Assembly (NCBI GenBank): GCA_036004685.1
Contig: DASYRE010000017.1
Location: 1 to 53,732 of the forward strand
Reading direction: 5' to 3'
DNA length: 53,732 nucleotides
Origin: Candidatus Polarisedimenticolia bacterium
Lineage (GTDB): Bacteria > Acidobacteriota > Polarisedimenticolia > Gp22-AA2 > AA152
Position numbers and translations under genes: made by a program. Numbering within the stretch: position 1 is the stretch's first letter; each line of letters opens with the position of its first letter. This document shows, one piece after another, positions 21,837 through 29,387 of this stretch. The notes below the pieces were generated by a model, which was not told where the DNA came from, made no database searches, and saw only the letters and a program-made list of their open reading frames with translations.

Positions 21837-24484
21837 CGCGCCGCCCCCTCCTTCAGCAGGGCGGGCGTGAGATTCGCAGGCAGCGTCTTCCCTTCCTCGT
21901 AGGCCGCGAATCCGACTCCGAGAAGCTCGTAGAAACCCAGGTTGCTCGCGACGCTGTAAACCCCCTCCTTCTCTCTCAGCAGCCGGCCTCGCTCGATGGC
22001 GATCAGGTCGCGGATCGTGGCCGGGGTGACTTCCTTCATGCCAAAGGCCCGGGCGCGCAGCTGGAGCTCGTAGGCGATCTGAGGGATCTGCGAACCGGGG
22101 GCGGCGGCCTCGACGCTGAGTATGCCGCCGCGGGAGAGTCCTTCCGGTACCGCGGTGATCGAATAGGCCATCGGCTGGTTCAGGACGAGATCGAGCGTTC
22201 CCCGGGCGGCCAGCAGCGTTCCCAGGGCGCGGACGAGCGGGAATTGCGGATCCGCCAGCGGCACCCCGGGGTAGCCCAGGATTATGGCGGAGGGATAGGC
22301 CTCGACGACCCGGGAGAATTCTCCCCCCACCGATTCGTTCGTGGCGACTGCGGCAACCTCTGGCGGCGCCTTTTCGCCGGCCGGCGCGCTCCAGGCCCCG
22401 AAGGCGGCCGCGGCCAGCTTGCGTCCCTCCTCGGGACTCAGATCGCCGACCAGCGTGAGCACGGTCCGATCGGGCCGGTAGTAGCGGCGGTGAAACCCCA
22501 GGATCTCCTCGCGGGAAATGGAGGGGAGGCTCGTTTCGCTGCCGGTTCCGTTGTTCGCGTAAGGATGGTCCCGGTACAGCTTCTCCCGCACCAAGTCCCG
22601 CGCGGCTTCCAGCGGCACGAGTGAGCGCGTCTCGCCGAACCGCCGGATCCGATCCCGGACCGCGTCCACCTGATCCGCCGGGAAGGCCGGCTCGAGAACG
22701 GGCTTCGGCAGCAGCGTCAGCGCCTCCGGAAGATCCTCCGGGAACACGGTCAACCCGGCCTCCGTCGTGTCGCGGTTGGTCGTAATCCCGAAGGTCGATC
22801 CGATCGCCGCCACCCGCCGGCGGAAGTCGGCGCCCGGGAGCGTTCTCGTTCCGAGCGACAGCGCCGAGGCGACCATTTGCGCCAGGCCTTCGCGCCCCTG
22901 GGGATCGTCGGCCGAGCCGGCGCGGATCTGCAGCGAGACCCCGACGAGGCCCCGGCTGCGGTCGGGTTTCACGAGCAGGACCATCCCGTTGGGCAAAACA
23001 GACCGGACCGTCGGCGCGGCTTTCCCGTGCTCGGGACGCGGCGCGAGCGCTCCTTTCTGCTCCGCGTAGAGGACGGTCGAAAAGTCGGGCGCGGGGGCGG
23101 CGGGCTCGTCCAGATCGGTGGCCTCGCGGGAAAGAGCATCGAGCTCCTCCTTGGGCGGAGCCTTCTCTTCCTTCGGGAAGATGAGGAGAGTCTTGACGTT
23201 TTCTCCCGCCAGATAGGTCGCGGCTACGCGCTTCACGTCGGCGGCAGTCACCCTCCCGAGGTTGCTCTCGAGCTCCCAGCCGTAACGGACGTCGCCGAAG
23301 AGCGCCGCTTCTCCCAGATCCTGGACCATGACTCCCACGGGCTCGCGCTGGATCATCGCGGCAAGGCGCATCTGGCGAACCACTCGGCTGACCTCAGCTT
23401 CCGGGAACCCCTCGCGCCGGACCCGCTTCAGCGCGGCGAGGACGAAGCGCGCCGCCTTGGGGGCCACGCCGGGGGATGGAGGATGAGCCGTGAAGATCAA
23501 GAGTCCCCGCTCCTCCAAAACCTGGAACCGCGAGGTGAACGCGGCGATGTCGCCGGGGGAACGGTTGCCTTCCTTTTTCAACGGCGACGCCGTCGGATCG
23601 TCGAGGAGACGGGCCAGGACGGCGAGAGCGAAACGGTCCGGATGGCGGTAGCCGGGGACGGGGAAGAGCACGGAAGCGGTCGCGGCCATGCGCGGGAAGC
23701 TCTTCACAAGGTGCCGCGGCCCGGTGAAGCCCGGCTCGAATTTCGGCTTCGCCGGAAGCACCTTGCTCGGCTTCAAGGTGCCGAAGAGGCTCTTGACTCG
23801 CGCGAGCGTCTTTCCCGGGTTGATGTCCCCGCCAATCGCCAGCACCATGTTGTTCGGCACGTAGAGGTTCGCGTAGAACGCCGCGGCGGTGGAATGCTCG
23901 AAGGAGGCGAGGCTGGCGAAGCTTCCCAGGTAAGGGAATCGGTAGGGCTGCCCCGGGAAGGCCGCGCGCATCTGCTCCAGGAACAGGACCTCCTCGGGAC
24001 CGGCGTAAGCCTCCTTGAGCTCCTGCGTGAGCGCGGGGCGGATGCGATCGACCGCCGTGTCGGCGAGCGTGGCTTGGGAAACCTGCTGGAAGAGGGCCTC
24101 CAGGATCGGATCGAGGTGGATCGACCCCACCTCGGCGAAGAAGAAAGTGCGATCGTAATCGGCCTGGATCGCCGAGAGTCCGCCGGCCCGGAAGATCTCG
24201 AGTTGCTGTTGCAAGGGAGCGTGGTTTTCGGTCCCCCGCGGAATCACGTGCTCGAGGAAATGAGAGTATCCCGCGAGCGACTCCGACTCGTCCTTGCCGC
24301 CGGCATGGACCCAGACGGCGGCGGCCGCCAGGGGAGAGGAATGATCTTCCAGGAGCACGACCTTCAAGCCGTTCTCCAGGACCTGCACTTTGGGAGCGCT
24401 GGAAGCGGGCCAGGCCGCCGGGGAAACGGTCAGCAGCAAACCGAAGACGAGCAGGCGAAGAGACGGCGCGATACGCGGCTCCAA
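21779..24484 (-). CDS. Exported M16 zinc peptidase, two-domain (pitrilysin family)
   Basis: 901 residues: two M16 units in one chain, as in full-length pitrilysin-like enzymes. A signal peptide (residues 1-27, [19 protein letters not shown]) points to the periplasm or outer membrane. The inverted zinc motif HFLEH is at 75-79 with the third ligand Glu about 76 residues on (ELKEAYAG). The second half has the inactive-domain signature ([27 protein letters not shown]) and no HXXEH. It should degrade peptides or small proteins. It has its own consensus promoter and is divergent from tatA. Confidence 0.92.
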   Translation of the reverse strand: MEPRIAPSLRLLVFGLLLTVSPAAWPASSAPKVQVLENGLKVVLLEDHSSPLAAAAVWVHAGGKDESESLAGYSHFLEHVIPRGTENHAPLQQQLEIFRAGGLSAIQADYDRTFFFAEVGSIHLDPILEALFQQVSQATLADTAVDRIRPALTQELKEAYAGPEEVLFLEQMRAAFPGQPYRFPYLGSFASLASFEHSTAAAFYANLYVPNNMVLAIGGDINPGKTLARVKSLFGTLKPSKVLPAKPKFEPGFTGPRHLVKSFPRMAATASVLFPVPGYRHPDRFALAVLARLLDDPTASPLKKEGNRSPGDIAAFTSRFQVLEERGLLIFTAHPPSPGVAPKAARFVLAALKRVRREGFPEAEVSRVVRQMRLAAMIQREPVGVMVQDLGEAALFGDVRYGWELESNLGRVTAADVKRVAATYLAGENVKTLLIFPKEEKAPPKEELDALSREATDLDEPAAPAPDFSTVLYAEQKGALAPRPEHGKAAPTVRSVLPNGMVLLVKPDRSRGLVGVSLQIRAGSADDPQGREGLAQMVASALSLGTRTLPGADFRRRVAAIGSTFGITTNRDTTEAGLTVFPEDLPEALTLLPKPVLEPAFPADQVDAVRDRIRRFGETRSLVPLEAARDLVREKLYRDHPYANNGTGSETSLPSISREEILGFHRRYYRPDRTVLTLVGDLSPEEGRKLAAAAFGAWSAPAGEKAPPEVAAVATNESVGGEFSRVVEAYPSAIILGYPGVPLADPQFPLVRALGTLLAARGTLDLVLNQPMAYSITAVPEGLSRGGILSVEAAAPGSQIPQIAYELQLRARAFGMKEVTPATIRDLIAIERGRLLREKEGVYSVASNLGFYELLGVGFAAYEEGKTLPANLTPALLKEGAARYLDATRLVRVSAGPPPSR

Positions 24485-24526
24485 GCGACCTCCGGAAGAG
24501 GAAGAGTTTCGTTGAGGGCGGCGGAG

Positions 24527-24555
24527 ATTATAATCGGCCCGGCCCGGTCGGGCAA
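24527..24555 (-). promoter_or_regulatory. Promoter of the M16 peptidase gene
   Basis: Minus strand TTGCCC (24555-24550), 17-base spacer, TATAAT (24532-24527). A perfect -10 and ideal spacing. Confidence 0.7.
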
Positions 24556-24588
24556 CGGAAGGGCGGCGCGGAAGGCCTTTCGCTCGTG

Positions 24589-24597
24589 TGTTATACT
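24589..24597 (+). promoter_or_regulatory. Extended -10 of tatA
   Basis: TGTTATACT matches TGn-TATAAT at all but one base of the hexamer. The transcript would begin near 24604, which excludes the upstream ATG at 24586 as a start. Confidence 0.5.
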
Positions 24598-24651
24598 TAC
24601 CCCATCGGCTGCGGACGCCGGCCTTGGGCGTGCGCCAGCCAGGAGGGGAAC

Positions 24652-24822
24652 TTGCCCAGCATTGGTTTTCCGGAGCTGCTCCTCATTCTCGGTATCGCCC
24701 TGCTGATTTTCGGTCCCCGGAAGCTTCCGGAGCTCGGAAGCGCCATCGGAAGGACGTTCAAGGAATTCAGGAAGGGGATGAAAGAGGACGCGCCGGCAGG
24801 GACGCCTGGAAAGAAGGAATAG
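24652..24822 (+). CDS. tatA: Sec-independent translocase subunit TatA
   Basis: 56 residues from TTG 24652, placed five bases after AGGAGGGG. One short membrane helix ([21 protein letters not shown], shown in part) with the conserved Glu and the [10 protein letters not shown] hinge, then an amphipathic helix ([11 protein letters not shown]) and a polar tail. TatA multimers form the pore that exports folded proteins carrying twin-arginine signals; the Rieske protein in this window is a likely client. An upstream ATG (24586) would add a cysteine-rich, non-family extension and lies before the promoter's expected start point. Confidence 0.93.
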   Translation: MPSIGFPELLLILGIALLIFGPRKLPELGSAIGRTFKEFRKGMKEDAPAGTPGKKE

Positions 24823-24829
24823 CCGGCCG

Positions 24830-25171
24830 TCAGTCCTGCCGCCGATCTTCACCCCGGCCGCGCTCGGAGCCGCGAGCCAGACTTCGAGTCGCGTGAGCCG
24901 CCATCAGCGCCAGGCCGATCAAGGCCGGCACGTAGCAGCCTACCGCCGGCCATCCGCTCTTCCCACCCGTCAGCCAGGCCGCCACGACGCCGCCGCCGAC
25001 CAGCGCCGGACCCACGTAAGGCCTCGACCACCAGGCCCGGGCGCGCGGCGCCTCCGGGGCCTCCGGCGACGGAGATCGCCTCCGATAATCGAGATAGATC
25101 AGCCAGGCCGAGGCCCCCAATCCCGCCACCGTCGCCGCCCCGGGAACCACCCAATTCTGCCAGGACACCAT
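24830..25171 (-). CDS. Three-helix membrane protein of unknown function
   Basis: 113 residues. Hydrophobic segments at about 8-26 (VPGAATVAGLGASAWLIYL), 52-68 (VGPALVGGGVVAAWLTG) and 75-92 (AVGCYVPALIGLALMA), with basic connecting and C-terminal stretches. No family recognised. Convergent with tatA, 7 bases apart. A competing reading frame covers the same stretch, but only this one has a membrane-protein pattern. Confidence 0.55.
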   Translation of the reverse strand: MVSWQNWVVPGAATVAGLGASAWLIYLDYRRRSPSPEAPEAPRARAWWSRPYVGPALVGGGVVAAWLTGGKSGWPAVGCYVPALIGLALMAAHATRSLARGSERGRGEDRRQD

Positions 25172-25524
25172 TCAAAACTCCGCGCCGCAAGGACCGATCT
25201 CGCCCTCGGACTCACTCTCGCCCGCGCCGCGTCTTAACAGTGTCGCGATTCTAAACACGCGACGCGGCCGTGGCTCTCCCCGGGACGCGGGGCTTCAGTG
25301 TGCCATCAAGACTCACTGAAAACCAGCGACTGGAGCGCACTTCCAGAGAGTCTTCAGTGAAAAAGAGATTGCCGCCCCGTGACGATCGCCGTATATAACG
25401 TTCACATCGGTGGCCAAAAACCCATCTCTTTCCCCGGCCTTTCGGGTGGCTTGGGAAATCAGGACCTGTCGGAGATCCCCTCTCCGGGCGAGGATCCCAT
25501 GGGCGGCCCGTCGGGAGGAAGATG
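25172..25524 (+). other. Intergenic region and 5' leader of the small secreted protein gene
   Basis: About 350 bases without a gene. It holds TTCAGTG/CACTGAA/TTCAGTG repeats (about 25293-25359), a good promoter at 25369-25397, and a leader of about 115 bases that can form local hairpins, for example around GATCC..GGATC near 25476-25497. No known riboswitch class was recognised. Confidence 0.4.
25369..25397 (+). promoter_or_regulatory. Promoter of the small secreted protein gene
   Basis: TTGCCG (25369-25374), 17-base spacer, TATATA (25392-25397). The spacing is ideal. Confidence 0.6.
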
Positions 25525-25986
25525 ATGAAGAAATGGATCGCAGTCGTACTCTGCCTGCTTCCGGTCGCGGTGCGCGCCGAGCAGACCTACACCAACGAGG
25601 ACCTGAGGAAATTCAGCGTTCCCGGAGCTTACACGAACGCGGATCTTCGCAAGCTCCCCCGCTTGCCAGTCGTGAAGGGGGCGCCGTCCCGGCCGGCTCC
25701 GGCGCCGAGCGAGGCGCCGGACGCGGAGCCTTTCCAGAGGCACCTCGATTTTCTTGCGGAGCAGCGGCTCATCATCCAGTCGGAGCTCGACTGGCGTGAG
25801 GAGATGGTCCGCAAGGCGAATTCGGCCTTCGACAAGGGGCCGGACGGCTATCCTTGGCCGGGCTTCCTGAGCAAGAACAAGAGCTCCATCCAGTACCTGA
25901 AGATGCAACTCGCGATCATGGACGCGCGCATCGGACAGACTTACGACGATGCCCGCAAGGCGGGAGTCGTTCTCGAAAGCCGCTGA
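25525..25986 (+). CDS. Small secreted protein of unknown function
   Basis: 153 residues from the second of two adjacent ATGs; GGAGG lies six bases upstream of it. A short signal peptide (KKWIAVVLCLLPVAVRAEQ) is followed by two similar segments, TYTNEDLRKF and AYTNADLRKLPRL, a proline-rich linker and a helical C-terminal part rich in charged residues (HLDFLAEQRLIIQSELDWREEM). The YTN(E/A)DLRK repeat is the only recognisable pattern; similar short proteins occur in this kind of genome, but no function is known. Ends before a strong intrinsic terminator. Confidence 0.7.
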   Translation: MKKWIAVVLCLLPVAVRAEQTYTNEDLRKFSVPGAYTNADLRKLPRLPVVKGAPSRPAPAPSEAPDAEPFQRHLDFLAEQRLIIQSELDWREEMVRKANSAFDKGPDGYPWPGFLSKNKSSIQYLKMQLAIMDARIGQTYDDARKAGVVLESR

Positions 25987-26011
25987 ACGCGAAACACTCT
26001 CCCCTCTCGAG

Positions 26012-26045
26012 GGCGCCACGGCACGCGACGTGGCGCCTTTTTTTT
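26012..26045 (+). terminator. Rho-independent terminator
   Basis: GGCGCCACG (26012-26020), 8-base loop, CGTGGCGCC (26029-26037), then eight Ts: a perfect 9-bp stem and T-tract. It ends the 25525-25986 transcript. No matching T-run exists for the opposite strand. Confidence 0.9.
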
Positions 26046-26059
26046 GGACGAGGATGGAG

Positions 26060-26812
26060 TCAGCGGGGATTCCAGGTCCCGAAAGAGGGAGCCAGGAGCT
26101 CCCAATCGACCGGGCCGCAGCTGCGATCGAAACGGAGCAGGGTGCGCAGGGAGAGATCGCCCCCGCCAGGTTCGATGCAGGGGGGGTAGTCCCCCTGTCC
26201 GACGCCGTCGGGATCGAGGAACTCCGCCGGATGCCGGAGCCGGCTGAAGGCGAGATCGATCTGATGCAGGTACTCGTGGGACATCACGAGGTGAAGCGGG
26301 CGATAGAAGCCGTCCTGCATGAAATAGCGGGAGGAAAGCGGGATGGAGGAATGCCTTCCTTCGAAGAACGTGCGCCCCGCGAGGCGATTCGGTCGGTCCG
26401 GCGGGGGGTCGTACAGAATCAGCAAGGGAAGATCGGCGGCCCCGCGGGCCCGGAGATCGGCCTCGACGGCGGCGCTACGATCCAGCAGGAAGCCGAACTG
26501 AGCTCCGTAGTCCCTGAATTCACCCGCGAGCAGCTTTCGATGGACGACGTCCAGGCGAGAGTCCACCGACAGCTTGCGGAGGGAATATCGCCAGAGATAC
26601 CCCTCGAACAGCGATATTTCACGCCGCAGCGTCCATCCACGCTCGCTGTCCTCGAAGCCCGCGTCCGCCGCGTAGACGAGGATCTCGACCTTCTGCGACA
26701 GGTAGCCATCGGGGGCCGCTCCGGCGGGGGCGGGAGCGGCGCTGGCGATCGCCGTTGACAGGGCGAGCCCGAGGAGCGCGCCGAGCGTCCGGTGAGCCGT
26801 CGGAAATGCCAT
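26060..26812 (-). CDS. Exported HExxH-type putative metallopeptidase
   Basis: 250 residues. A signal peptide (residues about 1-33, alanine-rich) suggests export. The only enzyme signature is HEYLH at 179-183, preceded by LHLVMS, as in zincin helices; a candidate third ligand lies downstream (RHPAEF or the DPDG region). Two Cys residues near the C-terminus (PPCIEP, DRSCGP) may form a disulfide. No named peptidase family could be assigned. Convergent with the small secreted protein gene across the terminator. Confidence 0.65.
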   Translation of the reverse strand: MAFPTAHRTLGALLGLALSTAIASAAPAPAGAAPDGYLSQKVEILVYAADAGFEDSERGWTLRREISLFEGYLWRYSLRKLSVDSRLDVVHRKLLAGEFRDYGAQFGFLLDRSAAVEADLRARGAADLPLLILYDPPPDRPNRLAGRTFFEGRHSSIPLSSRYFMQDGFYRPLHLVMSHEYLHQIDLAFSRLRHPAEFLDPDGVGQGDYPPCIEPGGGDLSLRTLLRFDRSCGPVDWELLAPSFGTWNPR

Positions 26813-26932
26813 GACATTCCCATACGGCGGTTTTGGCCGGAGTCAAGGCGAGAAGAGGGTTCGATGGGAGTGTCGGTTTTCCGGCGGCGGCGGCCCGGGC
26901 TTCCGGCCGGCTCGAAAGGCAGGGAAGAGAAG

Positions 26933-27316
26933 TCAGGCCGCTGGCGATCGCGAGATTCTCTGGACGGCGGCGAGGAGAGAATCGACCTCGAACGGCTTGG
27001 GAAGGAAGCCCGCACCCATGGAGCTGAGGTGCTCGACCGTGTTCTTGCCGAAGAGCACGGCGCTGATGAACAGGATCCGGTTCCTCAGCTTCGGCCGGAC
27101 CCGGCCGATCTCCTGCGAGAGAACGAATCCGTTCATGTCGGGGAGGAGAAGATCGAGAATCACCAGATCGTAGGCGGAGCTCTTGATCCGGGCGAGGGCG
27201 TCGCGGCAGTTCGTGACCCCGTCCACCTGGTACCCGGAGCCCTGCAGCGTCTCGCGAATCAAGTCGAGGATCGGCTCCTCGTCGTCGACCACAAGGACCT
27301 GGACTCTTCTGTCCAT
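26933..27316 (-). CDS. Single-domain response regulator (CheY-like receiver)
   Basis: 127 residues from ATG 27316; the longer upstream frame adds nothing family-like. VLVVDDEEPILDLI supplies the acidic pocket, LVILDLLLPDMNG the phospho-acceptor Asp, ILFISA the conserved Ser/Thr and FLPKPFEVD the Lys. There is no output domain, so it must act by binding a partner or as a phosphorelay intermediate. No kinase is adjacent. Divergent from the methionine/folate enzyme gene. Confidence 0.9.
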   Translation of the reverse strand: MDRRVQVLVVDDEEPILDLIRETLQGSGYQVDGVTNCRDALARIKSSAYDLVILDLLLPDMNGFVLSQEIGRVRPKLRNRILFISAVLFGKNTVEHLSSMGAGFLPKPFEVDSLLAAVQRISRSPAA

Positions 27317-27470
27317 CCGGAGACTCCCGTCCGGTGCTGAGCGCAGCGACGGGACTAATATAGGTCCGGCCGGAGGGAATGCAAGGTCCGGCGGAGGCGG
27401 CTCCCCCTGCCTAACCCCCTGAAAGCCCGGGTCTTGGGATAGCCGCCCCAAGGGGTGCTCCGCCGAACTG

Positions 27471-27479
27471 TGGTATCAT
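27471..27479 (+). promoter_or_regulatory. Extended -10 upstream of the homocysteine methyltransferase/MTHFR gene
   Basis: TGGTATCAT (TGn plus TATCAT), 40 bases before the start at 27519. No strong -35. Confidence 0.4.
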
Positions 27480-27518
27480 CGGCACGCTTTTCCCTGAAAA
27501 ATCCGCGCGGAGAGTCGA

Positions 27519-29387
27519 ATGGATTCCGGTTCCTCGAGCCGAGCGCGTCCGAACATTCTCGAATACCTCAAGGATCACGTCGTCGTCTTCGACGGCGGCA
27601 TGGGGACCGTCCTTTATCAAAAGGGCGTCTTCCTGAACCGCTGTTTCGACGAGCTGAACCTCTCGGCCCCTGATCTCGTGAGAGACGTGCACCGCGCCTA
27701 TCTGCAGGCGGGCGCCGACGCCGTCGAGACCAACACCTTCGGCGCCAACCGTTACAAGCTCCGCGGCTTCCAGTTCGAGGACAAGCTCCGCGAGATCAAC
27801 CGGCTCGGCGCCGTCCTGGCCCGGGAAGCCGTCGGAGACCGGGCCTGGGTGGCGGGATCGATCGGGCCCCTGGGCCTGCGGATCGAGCCCTGGGGACCGA
27901 CTTCCGTGGAGGAGGCGGAGCAAGCCTTCCGCGAGCAGGCCGAAGCCCTGCTCGAAGGGGGCGTCGATCTGTTCATCCTGGAGACCTTCACCGATCTGAA
28001 CGAGATCCATCAGGGAATCAAGGCGATCCGATCTCTGGGCAATCTTCCCCTGATCTGTCAGATGACCCTCGAGGAGGACGGCAACAGCCTGTACGGGACC
28101 GCTCCGGAAGTCTTCACGAAGCGCCTGGACGAATGGGGAGCGGACGTCGTCGGGATCAACTGCAGCGTCGGTCCCCAGGTCATGCTCGAGAGCCTCGAGC
28201 GCATGGTGAAGATCACGTCGCGTCCGCTCTCGGTGCAGCCGAACGCGGGCAAGCCGCGCGCCGTCGACGGCAGGAACCTCTATCTCTGCTCGCCCGAGTA
28301 CATGGCCTCCTACGCGCGCAAGTTCATCCTCGCCGGGGCGCAAGTCGTCGGAGGATGCTGCGGGACGACGCCCGACCACATCAAGGCGATCAAGTCGTCG
28401 ATCCGCGCCCTCCGCCCCGCCCACGCCGCCGTGGAGGTGTCGCTGCCGCCCGAGCAACGGGCCGAAATCGAGCCGGTGGAGCGGGCGCGCAAGTCGAAGG
28501 TGGCCGCCAAGCTGGTCGAGGGACGCCTCGTCACCTGCGTCGAGATCACCCCCCCGAAGGGCTACGACACTTCGAAGGTGGTCGCGGGAGCCCGGATCCT
28601 CAAAGCGGCGGGAGTGGACGCGATCAACATCCCGGACGGCCCGCGCGCCTCGGCCCGGATGGGGGCCCAGGCGCTGGCGCTGATACTCGAGAACCAGGTG
28701 GGCATCGAGACGATCCTCCACTACTGCTGCCGGGATCGGAACCTCCTGGGGATGCAATCGGATCTCCTCGGCGCGGCCGCCCTCGGCCTGAAGAACCTTC
28801 TCGTCATCACGGGCGATCCTCCCAAGATGGGCGACTACCCGGACGCGACCGCCGTCTTCGACGTCGACGCCATCGGCCTGACCAACGTCGTGAGCCGGCT
28901 GAACCAGGGTCTCGATCTCGGAGGCAACTCCTTCTCGCCCCCGACTGCCTTCCTCGTCGGAGTGGGCGCGAATCCGGGAGCGCTGGAGATCGATCACGAA
29001 ATCCGGCGGTTCCAGTACAAGGTCGAGGCGGGAGCCGAATTCGCGATCACACAGCCGGTTTTCGACGTCCGCCAGCTCCGGGACTTCCTGGGACGGATCG
29101 AGCGCTTCCGGATCCCGATCATCGCGGGGATCTGGCCCCTCACCAGCTTACGGAACGCCGAGTTCATGAACAACGAGGTCCCGGGCGTCCACGTGGCCGA
29201 GGAGATCATGGAGAGGATGAGGAAGGCGGAGGGGGAGGGCAAGGCCCGGGAGGAAGGGATTTCGATCGCCCGCGAGACGGTGAACCAAGTGAAGGATCTC
29301 GTCCAGGGCGTGCAGGTGAGCGCACCGTTCGGCCGCTACCAGGCGGCGCTGGATGTCCTCGACGGCATCATCCCCCGAGCCGCCTGA
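27519..29387 (+). CDS. yitJ: Bifunctional homocysteine S-methyltransferase / methylenetetrahydrofolate reductase
   Basis: 622 residues, the size of YitJ-type fusions. Residues about 10-300 are the homocysteine S-methyltransferase barrel (FDGGMGTVLY, ETNTFGAN, GSIGPLG) with zinc ligands in INCSVG and GGCCGTTPDH. Residues about 325-615 are a MetF-type flavin-dependent reductase (CVEITPPKG, HYCCRDRNLLGMQSDLLGA shown in part, LVITGDPPKMGDYP, AEFAITQPVFD). Together they reduce methylene-THF and may supply the methyl group for methionine. Cytosolic. The 3' end overlaps the convergent TPR gene by 20 bases. YitJ was described in Bacillus; the exact methyl donor of the first domain here is not shown. 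Confidence 0.93.
   Translation: MDSGSSSRARPNILEYLKDHVVVFDGGMGTVLYQKGVFLNRCFDELNLSAPDLVRDVHRAYLQAGADAVETNTFGANRYKLRGFQFEDKLREINRLGAVLAREAVGDRAWVAGSIGPLGLRIEPWGPTSVEEAEQAFREQAEALLEGGVDLFILETFTDLNEIHQGIKAIRSLGNLPLICQMTLEEDGNSLYGTAPEVFTKRLDEWGADVVGINCSVGPQVMLESLERMVKITSRPLSVQPNAGKPRAVDGRNLYLCSPEYMASYARKFILAGAQVVGGCCGTTPDHIKAIKSSIRALRPAHAAVEVSLPPEQRAEIEPVERARKSKVAAKLVEGRLVTCVEITPPKGYDTSKVVAGARILKAAGVDAINIPDGPRASARMGAQALALILENQVGIETILHYCCRDRNLLGMQSDLLGAAALGLKNLLVITGDPPKMGDYPDATAVFDVDAIGLTNVVSRLNQGLDLGGNSFSPPTAFLVGVGANPGALEIDHEIRRFQYKVEAGAEFAITQPVFDVRQLRDFLGRIERFRIPIIAGIWPLTSLRNAEFMNNEVPGVHVAEEIMERMRKAEGEGKAREEGISIARETVNQVKDLVQGVQVSAPFGRYQAALDVLDGIIPRAA

Noticed and set aside
24586-24651. ATG 24586 as start of TatA.
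   Set aside because: It overlaps the extended -10, and TatA homologues start close to the membrane helix; TTG 24652 has AGGAGGGG upstream.
25404-25524. Leader of the small secreted protein as a c-di-GMP or other known riboswitch.
   Set aside because: None of the conserved cores that I know (GEMM tetraloop/receptor, cobalamin, TPP, SAM boxes) could be found.
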